DNA from: Paenibacillus sp. BIHB 4019
Lineage (GTDB): Bacteria > Bacillota > Bacilli > Paenibacillales > Paenibacillaceae
DNA length: 64,000 bases
Direction: 5' to 3'
Assembly (NCBI RefSeq): GCF_002741035.1
Contig: NZ_CP016808.1
Coordinates: 1,832,501-1,896,500 of the forward strand
The position numbers and the translations under genes are program-made. The notes beneath the pieces were generated by a model that saw nothing but the letters and a program-made list of their open reading frames with translations, made no database searches and was not told the origin of the DNA. Shown here one piece after another: positions 8,941 through 19,019 of this stretch. Every line of letters begins with the position of its first letter. The first letter of the stretch is position 1.

Positions 8941-9176
8941 CCCGTGCTCCTGTTGTTACGCTTGATTGTTACTTCCGAACAAGCGGATTTTCTCTTGAAA
9001 TACGGCTTGCTTTGCAAAGCGAGCAGGAGCCAGGTGTCTCCATGGATGAATGCCTTGTCCATTCGCCGACATCATTTTCGAGAATTGCAGAGCTGCAAGC
9101 CACTTGGTTCTCTGTGTTTACATTTATTTTACCAATACCTAATGCGATAGACAAATAAACAGCTTGATTCTGAGCC

Positions 9177-9182
9177 ATTATA
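9177..9182 (-). promoter_or_regulatory. Probable murA promoter (extended −10)
   Basis: Minus strand TGG-TATAAT, an extended −10 with no good −35 at 16–18 bp. It would give a leader of about 330 nt. The 8941–9176 part of this leader has no supportable gene; B. subtilis has fbaA and tal between spo0F and murA, which are absent here. Confidence 0.5.
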
Positions 9183-9236
9183 CCATAATGGCGTCAGGAA
9201 TGGTAAAGCTCTTTTGCCAAGGTACAAACCGTAGAA

Positions 9237-9267
9237 TAATAAAAAAGGGCCCGCTAATCAGGACCCT
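9237..9267 (-). terminator. spo0F terminator
   Basis: Minus strand AGGGTCC…GGGCCCT followed by TTTTTTATT. The hairpin overlaps the last codons and stop of spo0F. Confidence 0.8.
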
Positions 9268-9653
9268 ATCGCGAAACGACTGCTGGAACCGCCTTCTAGC
9301 TGCATGTTCACCGCTATTCGCATTTCATCAATATCAAACGGTTTGGTGAAATGCATCAAAGCTCCGAGATCGGTCGCTTCCTTAATCATATCCAGCTCAC
9401 CATAAGCCGTCATCATAATGACTTTTATGTCTTTATTAATGGCTTTCACATGCTTTAAAATTTCTAAACCGTCCATCCCGGGAATCTTCATGTCAAGCAG
9501 CACCAAATCAGGGCTTTCCTTCTTCACAATTTCCAAGGCAAGCTTGCCGTTGGAGGCCTGAAAAGTCGCATAACCCTCGCTGCTGAACACTTCCATCAAA
9601 AGCACACGGATTCCATTCTGATCGTCCACTATTAATAGCTTCTTTTGTTCCAA
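9258..9653 (-). CDS. spo0F: Sporulation phosphorelay response regulator Spo0F
   Basis: A 131-residue single-domain receiver close to B. subtilis Spo0F along its whole length. The acidic pocket is IVDDQ, the phospho-acceptor aspartate is in [13 protein letters not shown], and the conserved Thr/Lys positions are [10 protein letters not shown] and FTKPFDIDE. It relays phosphate from sensor kinases to Spo0B. The start is TTG, with GGGAGGT 8 bases upstream; the longer open frame has no start with a binding site. It lies between pyrG and murA, as in Bacillus. The C-terminal [11 protein letters not shown] tail is a small extension. Confidence 0.96.
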   Translation of the reverse strand: MEQKKLLIVDDQNGIRVLLMEVFSSEGYATFQASNGKLALEIVKKESPDLVLLDMKIPGMDGLEILKHVKAINKDIKVIMMTAYGELDMIKEATDLGALMHFTKPFDIDEMRIAVNMQLEGGSSSRFAIGS

Positions 9654-9713
9654 AATATAATACCTCCCACGACAGAGCGACAACAATTGGTCAGCTCTTC
9701 CATCATCGTTAAT

Positions 9714-9743
9714 ATATTCGCGGATCAAGTCGGAATATCCTTC
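9714..9743 (-). promoter_or_regulatory. Sigma-H-like promoter of spo0F
   Basis: Minus strand GAAGGATAT, 12-bp spacer, CGCGAATAT. This fits the sigma-H pattern (RnAGGAwWW, 11–12 bp, RnnGAATww) except for one −10 position. B. subtilis spo0F is also transcribed by sigma-H. Confidence 0.55.
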
Positions 9744-9792
9744 TGCCCCAGGAAAAAAATTGGACGGTTTATACATTTATGTTACGAATACA

Positions 9793-11418
<1,626 letters not shown>

Positions 11419-11547
11419 CTAGTGTGTATTCCTATAGGTTTCCCAATCTATCCAATAAACATAGGCGCTTTCGCGCCACAGCGGTTTATCTGTATCATCA
11501 AACGAAAAGCCGGAGCCTTCCGTCGCCGAACATGTTCTTCTACAAAC

Positions 11548-11584
11548 AAAAAAAGTGACACCCGTAGAGTACGGGGCACTTTTC
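11548..11584 (-). terminator. pyrG leader attenuator terminator
   Basis: Minus strand AAGTGCCCCGT…ACGGGTGTCACTT followed by seven T residues, about 150 bases before pyrG. The 5' arm carries a C run (GCCCC) that could pair with extra G residues added at the transcript start, as in the B. subtilis pyrG mechanism. Confidence 0.75.
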
Positions 11585-11636
11585 GTTTGGCGTATTATTA
11601 AGCGGTTGTCTTAACCGAATCTAAAGCCCATGCAAT

Positions 11637-11665
11637 AGTTTACTCTGACGTATACAACCTGTCAA
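11637..11665 (-). promoter_or_regulatory. pyrG promoter with GGGC initiation site
   Basis: Minus strand TTGACA, 17-bp spacer, TAAACT. Seven bases after the −10 the sequence is GGGCTTT, so transcription is expected to start at GGGC (11629), the sequence that permits reiterative G addition in B. subtilis when CTP is low. Confidence 0.7.
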
Positions 11666-11794
11666 GTATAAACGGCGCTGCCTGTCATACTTGGCGTCAG
11701 CGAGCGTTCTGCCCGGAAATAGAAGGGTTGGCTAAGAAACCTCCTTACCCTTTCTTCGATTTCAAGCCTGCACGATTCATGGGTGAACAAGGAC

Positions 11795-12367
11795 TTACTT
11801 GTCGTCCTCTTCCTCTTCATCTTCTTCAAAATCGTCCGCTTCCTCGCCGTCTTCCAGCTCCTCATCCGAATCATCCTCTTCATCTTCCAGCTCTTCGCCT
11901 TCGATTCCGGTTTCTTCGTCTGCTTCGGCTTCTTCTTCAGCTTCCTCGAACTCACGATCTTCATCATAAACATCGTAGTCCTCTTCGTCCGCTGCGTAAG
12001 TTTCCTCTTCTTCATCCGCGAACAGATCATCATCATCGAGATCGTCGTCGTCGTTAATGATTCTGGAGCGTTTGGCGTTGGAAATTGGGTCTTCGCTGCG
12101 CTCTACTGGATACCAGCGCTTAAGGCCCCACATATTTGTGCCGACGCAAGCGAAACGGCCGTCAATATTAATTTCAGTATATACTTGTGCAATGACCTGA
12201 TTAATCCCATCCGTAGACAATCCGCGTATTTTAGCAATCTCCATCATGAGATCACGGTAGTAATACGGCGTATTAGCTGTCTTAAGAAATTCAAATGCCA
12301 AATCAACCATTGGCATTTCCTTAATCCGCTCAGGGTCCAGCTTCAAAGTGATGTTGCTGCCGCTCAT
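11795..12367 (-). CDS. rpoE: DNA-directed RNA polymerase delta subunit
   Basis: A 190-residue RNA polymerase delta factor. The N-terminal winged-helix (HARE-HTH-like) domain is about residues 1–95 (MPMVDLAFEFLK…GTNMWGLKRWYP). The C-terminal half is almost entirely Asp/Glu, the disordered acidic tail that displaces nucleic acid from core polymerase. The start is the ATG of MSGSNITLKL, with GAGAGGA 9 bases upstream. It lies upstream of pyrG, as in Bacillus. A TATAGT box about 40 bases before the start may be part of its promoter. Confidence 0.95.
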   Translation of the reverse strand: MSGSNITLKLDPERIKEMPMVDLAFEFLKTANTPYYYRDLMMEIAKIRGLSTDGINQVIAQVYTEINIDGRFACVGTNMWGLKRWYPVERSEDPISNAKRSRIINDDDDLDDDDLFADEEEETYAADEEDYDVYDEDREFEEAEEEAEADEETGIEGEELEDEEDDSDEELEDGEEADDFEEDEEEEDDK

Positions 12368-12548
12368 ATGGACACATCCTCTCTTGCCATCTTCATTCAT
12401 TATCAAACTATAGTAAAACCTATTTCTTTCAAAAAAGCAAGCGTCAGCCTATCCATTGTGAAGCTTGTCCACAAAGCTCACACCGCGATAATGAATTTAT
12501 TAGCGCTAGAGCGGCTTGAACCCTCCTTCACAGCTTGGACAACAGGAT

Positions 12549-12682
12549 AAAAAGCGAAGGAATCCCTTCGCTCTGACTGTATCCATCCGGGCCGCGCTGG
12601 CCGCTAACGTTCCGGAGAGGTAAGAGCCCCATAGAACTCTTACATCATCCTATGTGCGACTGTGCATTTTGACACGGTTTCA
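12549..12682 (-). ncRNA. Candidate structured RNA upstream of rpoE
   Basis: On the minus strand an extended −10 (TGA-TATAAT at 12694–12689) is followed by about 135 nt without an ORF, ending in a strong terminator (GCGAAGG…CCTTCGC then five T, 12549–12571). Inside are two further stems, AAGAG…CTCTT and a GGCC/GGCC element. I recognise no known riboswitch or T-box sequence. It could be a small RNA or a leader attenuator for rpoE. No −35 of quality is visible. Confidence 0.45.
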
Positions 12683-12778
12683 CGCCTAATTATATCAAAA
12701 AAGGCAAGTGGCTCATGCAGCTTGCTCCTCTCCGTCATACAATAGCTCAGCATCGTCCGTCGGGAGGGGACGCGAAAT

Positions 12779-13912
12779 TTGGACACTACCGTTTTTCTCC
12801 ATTGGTTGCAAGGCGCGATGGCAAGCTCGGAGCAGACGACACCAAAGCGCATTATCCGTTTTTACCAGCAGAGCGAGTACCAGCGCTTTATAAAAGACTG
12901 GTCGGAGCTGCCGAATGGCAAGGCTGCGCTTAAAGCCGTCAAACAGATGCCCATCATTCGCGCTATTTCCTGTCGTCTGCCTGTCGAAGAAACCCTCGCC
13001 CGATTCTCAACAGGGGTATGGATTGAGGATGATCGACGCATTACCGTTCATGCCGTTACACCCAAATCCTTAATGTCCGAAAAAGGAGTTCCTTGGGGCG
13101 TGCAGCATGTCAAAGCTCCGCAAGCCTGGGGCATGACTACCGGCCACCGCATTAAAATTGGCGTCATTGACACCGGCGTCGATTTCAGCCATCCCGACCT
13201 GCGCCAGTCGCTGTCGCGCGGCATTAATTTGCTGAACCGCAGCATGCTTCCGCATGATGACAACGGACATGGCACCCATATTGCCGGAACAATTGCAGCC
13301 GCCAATCAGATGCAGGGCATGATTGGCATTGCTCCGCGTGCGCAGATCTATCCCGTGAAAGCGTTCGACCACAACGGCAGCGCTTTCGTCTCGGACATTA
13401 TACTCGGCATTGACTGGTGCGTAAGAAACCGGGTTAACATTATCAATATGAGCTTCGGCATGAAAACCCGCAGCAAAGCGCTGCTTACCGCCATTACCAA
13501 TGCTTATAACGCAGGAATCATAGTAGTCGCCTCATCAGGCAACGACGGAAAACGCCGCTCGGTTGATTATCCGGCCCGTTATCCGCAAACGATTTCTGTA
13601 GGCGCAACTACACGGCTTAGGCGCGTCGCCCCTTTCACCAATCGTGGTGCCCATATCGATATATACGCCCCTGGCGATAAAATCGTTTCCTCATGGCTGC
13701 GCGGCAAATACCATGAGATGAGCGGCACCTCCATGGCAACCTCTCATGTCAGTGGCGCTGTTGCGCTGCTGCTCGCCTATAAACCGGGCCTATCGCCCGC
13801 CGACATTAAATGGATACTCAAGCGATCCACCCAGCCGCTGAGGGGCAGCAAAGCCCAGCGGCTCATCGGGGAGCTTGATATTATGCGCATGCTGCAAGCC
13901 GCCGACCGATGA
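12779..13912 (+). CDS. Subtilisin-like serine protease (S8), probably intracellular
   Basis: A 377-residue S8 peptidase with the Asp-His-Ser triad in order: VIDTGVDFSHP, DNGHGTHIAGT and SGTSMATSHVSGA. The oxyanion asparagine is in VASSGNDG. The first ~110 residues form a propeptide-like region. No signal peptide or membrane segment is visible, so it may act in the cytoplasm or leave by another route. The start is TTG, with GGGAGGGG 9 bases upstream; an ATG 13 codons later lacks a good site. A terminator overlaps the stop codon. Confidence 0.92.
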   Translation: MDTTVFLHWLQGAMASSEQTTPKRIIRFYQQSEYQRFIKDWSELPNGKAALKAVKQMPIIRAISCRLPVEETLARFSTGVWIEDDRRITVHAVTPKSLMSEKGVPWGVQHVKAPQAWGMTTGHRIKIGVIDTGVDFSHPDLRQSLSRGINLLNRSMLPHDDNGHGTHIAGTIAAANQMQGMIGIAPRAQIYPVKAFDHNGSAFVSDIILGIDWCVRNRVNIINMSFGMKTRSKALLTAITNAYNAGIIVVASSGNDGKRRSVDYPARYPQTISVGATTRLRRVAPFTNRGAHIDIYAPGDKIVSSWLRGKYHEMSGTSMATSHVSGAVALLLAYKPGLSPADIKWILKRSTQPLRGSKAQRLIGELDIMRMLQAADR

Positions 13913-13928
13913 GGTCAGCGGCTTTTTC
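13897..13928 (+). terminator. Terminator of the subtilase gene
   Basis: AGCCGC…GCGGCT with an inner ACC/GGT pairing, followed by TTTTT. It overlaps the last four codons and the stop of the protease. Confidence 0.8.
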
Positions 13929-13956
13929 GCTTGCTGCTGAATAGGCGATGCAGAAG

Positions 13957-13980
13957 AGCAGCCTTATCCATCAGGCTGCT
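13957..13980 (-). terminator. Possible terminator after the solute-binding protein gene
   Basis: AGCAGCC…GGCTGCT stem on the minus strand, 130 bases after the stop. The following CTCTTC is a poor T tract. Confidence 0.3.
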
Positions 13981-14110
13981 GTCCTAACGCAAATCAGACT
14001 GCAGCTCGCGCGTGCAGCCTGTTGCTTTCATCGCTTTCATCTATCATGCAGCCAGTAGCCGCCGCCAAGTTTTGCGGCCACATCCTTGCCCTTGCCGCCC
14101 CTTGCCGCAA

Positions 14111-15490
14111 TTAAGGCTTCGCCGGCGCGCTGGAGGCGCCCTCAGACGCTGCGGCAGCATCAGTTGATGCGCTGCCTGCTGCATCTGCTGCCGGTGCTGT
14201 GGCCCCAGCTTTGCTAGCTAGGTCAGCAAGGCTGCGATTGATTTCTTTTTCAGCCTGATCCAATATGGCCTTCGGCTTCCAGCCCTTCTCCATGCCTTTG
14301 GCGAGCTGTTCGTTCCACAGCTTCTGCACTTCATTATCCAGCGCTGTGTATTTGCGCTCATGCATCTTGCTGGCGAGCTCTACATTAAGCGGATAAACGA
14401 TTTGCCCGCCTAAAAATGTCGAAGGCTCCGGCTTCTGGCTGCTCTTGCTCAGCACGGGGGCATAGGCCGGAACCGCATTGCCGAGACCGTATTTCGCATG
14501 ATCCGTTACGACATAGTTCATGAACGCCCATGCCATCTCCTTGTGCTTGCCGCCAGAAGGCAGCAGAAATACGGAGCTGTTCTCCCAGCCGTTCAATTTC
14601 AGCGGCAGACGCGTTTGCCGCCACTTGCCTGCCGTTTCCGGCGCCCATTGCTCCAGCACCGAATCTCCCCAGATGCCCAGGTACACCATAGCCAGCTTGC
14701 CGTCACGGACAGCCTGTTCACCTGACTCTTCCCAGATGTTCACGCCAGGCACATGCTCCTTCAAGCGCTGCGTCAGGGCAATCGCCTGCTCAAACGTATC
14801 ATTATTGAAGGCAAACTGATGGTTGTCATTCACCAGGCCGGTCTTTTGGGCGCTGGCGAACAGATTTATCGTCTCGCCGTACCACTGCGTAATGCGAACG
14901 CCTTTATTTTGCAGCGTATTGTTCATCTTGACCCAGTTGTCCGGATCATCCATATACGTCGCCAGCTTCTCCGGATCGGTAAGGAAGCCGTATTTTTTCA
15001 AAATATCCTCGCGGTAATAGGTCACCTTTGGCGATGAGGAGAGCGGCCAGCCGATCAGGCGCTTTCCGTCGAACGAAAGGTTGCTGTCCCACAGCGGCTG
15101 GCTGAAGCCAGCCTTGTACTCGCCAGCATTGTAAGGAGCGTCGAGCAAATTTTCCAGCTTGTCGCTATCCCCAAAGTTCGGAAAGGCGGCGCTATCGAGC
15201 ATAATGACATCGGGAACGCTGCCTGAGGCAAGCGCCTCGGTATATTTTTTAACTTGATCGGCGTAGGTAACCTCTGTCACCTTAATCGCAACCTCCGGAT
15301 ACAGGTCGTTAAAGGCTTTTATCGTGTCCTCCCAGCCGCCGTAATACGTCCAGAAGGACAAGCTGATTTTTTCCGCAGGCTTAGCCGGAGACGCTTCCGG
15401 AGAGGCACTTTGCTGCTTCTTTTGGCCGAAGGCCAGATAGATACCTATCACTAGCACAAGCAGCGCAAGGACCACCCACAATTTTTTCAT
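14111..15490 (-). CDS. Membrane-anchored ABC-type sugar-binding protein
   Basis: A 459-residue extracellular solute-binding protein of the sugar (family 1) kind: ISLSFWTYYGGWEDTIKAF, PDVIMLDS and TYYREDILKKYG are typical. The N-terminus is one hydrophobic segment (LWVVLALLVLVIGIYLAFG) with no lipobox cysteine, so it is probably held by an uncleaved anchor. The C-terminal ~40 residues are Ala/Ser/Pro-rich low complexity. No ABC permease or ATPase gene is nearby. It is 52 bp after the YdcF-like gene in the same direction, so it may belong to the polysaccharide O-acylation set. Confidence 0.85.
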   Translation of the reverse strand: MKKLWVVLALLVLVIGIYLAFGQKKQQSASPEASPAKPAEKISLSFWTYYGGWEDTIKAFNDLYPEVAIKVTEVTYADQVKKYTEALASGSVPDVIMLDSAAFPNFGDSDKLENLLDAPYNAGEYKAGFSQPLWDSNLSFDGKRLIGWPLSSSPKVTYYREDILKKYGFLTDPEKLATYMDDPDNWVKMNNTLQNKGVRITQWYGETINLFASAQKTGLVNDNHQFAFNNDTFEQAIALTQRLKEHVPGVNIWEESGEQAVRDGKLAMVYLGIWGDSVLEQWAPETAGKWRQTRLPLKLNGWENSSVFLLPSGGKHKEMAWAFMNYVVTDHAKYGLGNAVPAYAPVLSKSSQKPEPSTFLGGQIVYPLNVELASKMHERKYTALDNEVQKLWNEQLAKGMEKGWKPKAILDQAEKEINRSLADLASKAGATAPAADAAGSASTDAAAASEGASSAPAKP

Positions 15491-15541
15491 CACAAGACCC
15501 CCTTTGTAAAATCATTCTGGCTGCAGCTGTCGTTGTCCCAT

Positions 15542-16162
15542 TCAGAATACAGCTTTATTCAAGCGTTTAAGCAGGCGTTTGGCCTCCTTCCCATCGATAC
15601 CGAGCCAATTCCCGCCCAGCTTGATATATTCGTTGCCGGTGATCATCAGGCTGGTTTTGCTGCTCCACCATTTGGCGGCGTTAAACTGCGGACTTTCGTA
15701 GCTGGCATAGGTGAGCCGGATATGCCCATCCTCAAACGTTTGCTCAAAAAGATACCTCGCGCGGCGCATATGAAAATCAGAGGTGACCACAATAGCGGAG
15801 CTAAGCCCATGCTGGTCCATAAGCTCCCGTACGTAAGCCGCATTTTCTTTCGTGCTTCGCGCCTGCGTCTCCAAATAAACCCCGCTTGGCGGCAAAACAG
15901 CGAGGCGAAGCTCCTCTTGAATATAATGGTCGTTTGCGCTTGAAATAATGAGTGCTTCTGCTCCATATTGCTGAAAAACTTCCAGACCCTTCGCCAGCCG
16001 CCCCTCCTCGCCGCTCAATACAATGATCGCCTGCGAGGGAGCAGGGTTCGGCGCAACCGCCAAAAAGTAGCCAGCGCGCCATACGGCAAGCGCTAGCATA
16101 ACGAGCAGCATGCCAAGCGTCCATAAGGTGACACGTTTCCTTCGACTCCATTGCCGATTCAC
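15542..16162 (-). CDS. YdcF-like (DUF218) membrane protein
   Basis: A 206-residue protein with one N-terminal transmembrane segment (about residues 12–32) and a DUF218/YdcF domain. The family signature is seen in AIIVLSGEEGR, TQARSTKENAAYV and VVTSDFHMRRARYLF. The molecular activity of the family is poorly defined, with links to envelope polysaccharide. The start is GTG. It is 12 bp after the MBOAT gene. Confidence 0.88.
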   Translation of the reverse strand: MNRQWSRRKRVTLWTLGMLLVMLALAVWRAGYFLAVAPNPAPSQAIIVLSGEEGRLAKGLEVFQQYGAEALIISSANDHYIQEELRLAVLPPSGVYLETQARSTKENAAYVRELMDQHGLSSAIVVTSDFHMRRARYLFEQTFEDGHIRLTYASYESPQFNAAKWWSSKTSLMITGNEYIKLGGNWLGIDGKEAKRLLKRLNKAVF

Positions 16163-16174
16163 GCCTCGTCCCCC

Positions 16175-17572
16175 TTAAAACTGAAAATAAATAAATGGTG
16201 TGGAGGCTGTTGGCATAAGCAATAAGAGTGCGAGCAGTACGAAAAATAAAATAAACAAGCCGCCAAAGGTCGTTAGCTTAACGCGAGGATAATCTTTCAA
16301 CCGTACCCCAACGATATGGCCGGCCAGTACAAGCACAAGCACGAAGCCCAAATAAGGGTAGAACCACATGAGGCCGCCGGTGTCGATGAGGAACATTTTG
16401 CGCAGCACCAGCCAGGAATGCTCAAAGCTTTGGGAGCGGAAGAACACCCACGTGATGCAGACAAATACAAATGTAAGCGCCCATGCAGCCGTTCGGTACA
16501 GCCAGTGGTTGATTTCCTGTTTTTTGAGCACATGGTTGAAATAAAGCTTGTGTATGACGAGCGCAAGGCCGTGCAGAAGCCCCCAGAATACGAAATTCCA
16601 GCTTGCTCCGTGCCAGAGGCCGCCAAGCAGCATAACAAGAATAAGGTTAATGTTCGCACGGATAGGCCCTTTGCGATTGCCGCCCAGCGAGAAATATAAA
16701 TATTCTCTCAGCCAAGACGACAGCGAAATATGCCAGCGCCGCCAAAATTCCGTCACGCTGCGGGACAGGTACGGCATATTGAAGTTGCGCGGAATGTCGA
16801 TGCCCATACATTTTGCCGAACCGATCGCCATATCGGAATAGCCGGAAAAATCGCAATAGATTTGCACCGCATACGCAATGACGGCGAGCCATACGGTAAG
16901 TGGCGAATATTCGCCGGGACTTGCGAACACCGGATCGACAAACATCGCCATATGGTCGGCAATAATAATTTTTTTGACTAAACCAAAGATGAATATTTGT
17001 CCGCCTTCAATTAAGTTGCTGCGCTTGATGACGATGTCACGGGCCATTTGCGGCAGAAAATGCCGCGGCTTAAGAATTGGCCCTGCGATCAAATGCGGAA
17101 AAAACACGATTAAAAGCGAGAAGTCCCAAATGGACGACGGCTTAATGTCGCGCTTGTACACATCTATCGTGTAGCTCATGACCTCGAACGTAATAAACGA
17201 GATTCCTACGGGCAGCACGATCGACAGCAGCGGAAATGTCATGCCAAACTGATCCAGCAAGCCATTCGCCGAATCTATGAAAAAATTAAAATATTTGAAG
17301 AAGCCCAGAATTGTGAGATTGGCAATGACGCTGAATATGAGCCAGCGCTTGCGTACCGCAGCCTCTGTTGCCCGGTCGATCGACACGGCACTCACATGGT
17401 TTATAAGCGTCATCACGATCACGAGCAGGACGAAGCGGTAATCCCATACGCTGTAAAAATAATAGCTGCCAATCAGCAAAACTGCTTTTTTCAGCGCATG
17501 TATTTTAATAGTAGATAACAGGATAAGCATTACGGCAAAAAACAGCAGATACTCCCAGCTTGAAAATATCAT
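16175..17572 (-). CDS. MBOAT-family O-acyltransferase (AlgI/DltB-like)
   Basis: A 465-residue polytopic membrane protein with about ten hydrophobic segments. MBOAT motifs are YCDFSGYSDMAIG, FWRRWHISLSSWLREYLY and the catalytic histidine in LGGLWHGASWNF. AlgI-type members move acyl (often acetyl) groups across the membrane onto polysaccharide. It is 4 bp after the SGNH protein gene; such a pair is the usual two-part O-acylation module. Confidence 0.93.
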   Translation of the reverse strand: MIFSSWEYLLFFAVMLILLSTIKIHALKKAVLLIGSYYFYSVWDYRFVLLVIVMTLINHVSAVSIDRATEAAVRKRWLIFSVIANLTILGFFKYFNFFIDSANGLLDQFGMTFPLLSIVLPVGISFITFEVMSYTIDVYKRDIKPSSIWDFSLLIVFFPHLIAGPILKPRHFLPQMARDIVIKRSNLIEGGQIFIFGLVKKIIIADHMAMFVDPVFASPGEYSPLTVWLAVIAYAVQIYCDFSGYSDMAIGSAKCMGIDIPRNFNMPYLSRSVTEFWRRWHISLSSWLREYLYFSLGGNRKGPIRANINLILVMLLGGLWHGASWNFVFWGLLHGLALVIHKLYFNHVLKKQEINHWLYRTAAWALTFVFVCITWVFFRSQSFEHSWLVLRKMFLIDTGGLMWFYPYLGFVLVLVLAGHIVGVRLKDYPRVKLTTFGGLFILFFVLLALLLLMPTASTPFIYFQF

Positions 17573-17576
17573 TTTC

Positions 17577-18623
17577 TCATCTTCCTTCGAAATAATTCGC
17601 TACTGCTTTGCTCACTAAATCATGCCCCGAGCTGTTCATATGCCCAGTTCCATACGTAGTGTTGGAGAAGCCATAGGCTGGCAGCCCCGTATCCTGATAG
17701 GCCTTCACAAAATCCTGTCTCATATTCAGCATCGGAATACCCTGCTCCTTGGCTGTGCGCTCGGCTAGCTCTTCAAAATAACCCGGCTGCTGCTCATCCT
17801 CTGGCGACTGAAAATCAATTTGCGGTAAAAAAACGAAAACAAGCTGCGGATATTGCTCTTTCAAAATTCCGAATATCCACTTCACCAGCTCTGCATCCCC
17901 CGCTTGGGGCGCGAAGTCCGAGCCTTTCGTCTCTTCCGCTGCCGCATCGTCCTTCTCCAGCAGTTTTTGCATATGATCCGAGCCAACGCGCACTACGGAC
18001 AGCCGCAGCAAGCCGTAAAGGGCTTGAAGCTTCGCGGCAACCGCATTGCGGCTAATAAAGTCTTCATTAAAGACAAGCTTATACGAGTCTCCGTCCTTCT
18101 TGGCATAGTAGCTCGTATTTTCACCATACAAATCCTTGAGATCATTCTCATTAATTTGGATGACAACGGCATCCGGATCGACCCGCTTCTTGTAAAAGTC
18201 CGCCAAGTAGGCATAATGCGCAGGGGAGGCGGAGCTGCGTCCAGCATCATAGGTCATCACCTTGCGGGAATCGAGCTCGGGCATCCTAGTCTGCACTTGG
18301 CGAAAAAACTTCACTTGATCGCCAACTTGAAGCGCTTCCGTATAGGAGTCGCCCAAAAACAAAATCCGGTACTCTGCCTTGCGGGCAGCATCCGTCTCAT
18401 TGGGATCAGGGAAAGGCTGCGCGATGGCGCCTTCCGCATAAATTTTAGTAATGCCGTAGCCTTCCTGCCCATTCACATACAGCCCCGGGTTCAAAATGCG
18501 CCCCAGTTCCGGATGCTGCTGGAAGCCTGTCGTACGAATCGTTGTAACCTCCAAAATGCCTTCCCAGGCCACGAGCGCAACTAGCAAGGCCAGCAGCGCT
18601 TTACCCGCAAGTTTGTACCTCAT
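17577..18623 (-). CDS. SGNH-hydrolase-like acyl transfer partner (AlgJ/AlgX-like role)
   Basis: A 348-residue extracytoplasmic protein with an N-terminal membrane anchor (KALLALLVALVAWEG). SGNH blocks are present: ILFLGDSYTE (Ser nucleophile), QINENDL (Asn), and GHMNSSGH near the end (His). With the adjacent MBOAT gene it probably completes O-acetylation of a secreted polysaccharide; this role is inferred from the pairing. The start is the ATG at 18623; an in-frame GTG lies three codons upstream. Confidence 0.8.
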   Translation of the reverse strand: MRYKLAGKALLALLVALVAWEGILEVTTIRTTGFQQHPELGRILNPGLYVNGQEGYGITKIYAEGAIAQPFPDPNETDAARKAEYRILFLGDSYTEALQVGDQVKFFRQVQTRMPELDSRKVMTYDAGRSSASPAHYAYLADFYKKRVDPDAVVIQINENDLKDLYGENTSYYAKKDGDSYKLVFNEDFISRNAVAAKLQALYGLLRLSVVRVGSDHMQKLLEKDDAAAEETKGSDFAPQAGDAELVKWIFGILKEQYPQLVFVFLPQIDFQSPEDEQQPGYFEELAERTAKEQGIPMLNMRQDFVKAYQDTGLPAYGFSNTTYGTGHMNSSGHDLVSKAVANYFEGR

Positions 18624-19019
18624 TATTCCCACACCCCATTATCAGCTTCCACTGCGCATTACCTGATGTTAAGCAGCTGCATCCAAACGACAGCTTAGAA
18701 AGTGAACATTCCACACCAGTAGTAGTGCTGGCGGACACCAGAGCCGCTATTTCGGTAAAAAGCCGCCTTTTATCCGCTAGCCGGACAGCAAAGCCGCTAT
18801 TGGTCCATTTCCCCTTTGTTTTTCGGGGTTTTGAAGGGAATAGCTGACCCCCTGTCCGCATAACTGCCCATTCTTGTTGTAGCCGTATCAATAGCGGCAT
18901 CTCAGTCCGCTGCCACTATTCTTCCGCAAAAGCAACCTACTACCAAGTAACTACGACCGAATCCCACAAGAAACCCCTGTCCACGCAGCGCAGCTCTCTC
19001 TTCACCAAGCAAAGCCCGA
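18624..19019. repeat. Gene-free spacer with REP-like repeats
   Basis: No gene is supported in these 396 bases. Two similar direct copies occur: GGCGGACACCAGAGCCGCTAT (near 18731) and CCGGACAGCAAAGCCGCTAT (near 18780). An inverted AATAGCGGC lies near 18889. A CCCC…GGGG pairing (CCCCTTTGTTTTTCGGGG) lies near 18812. This looks like a short palindromic intergenic repeat cluster. Confidence 0.45.

Noticed and set aside
8839..9176. T-box riboswitch upstream of murA
   Set aside because: No UGGNACC-type T-box sequence or specifier-loop pattern could be found.
8969..9178. A 69-codon open frame in the murA leader
   Set aside because: Its ATG overlaps the predicted −10 (TATAATG), so it would lie outside the transcript, and it has no RBS.
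11783..12550. Plus-strand open frame opposite rpoE, rich in Phe/Leu/Ile
   Set aside because: It is the complement of the Asp/Glu codon run in the rpoE tail, not a membrane protein.
12601..12660. Known riboswitch (THF, ydaO, fluoride or SAM types) upstream of rpoE
   Set aside because: Conserved core sequences of these classes are absent; kept only as an unassigned RNA.
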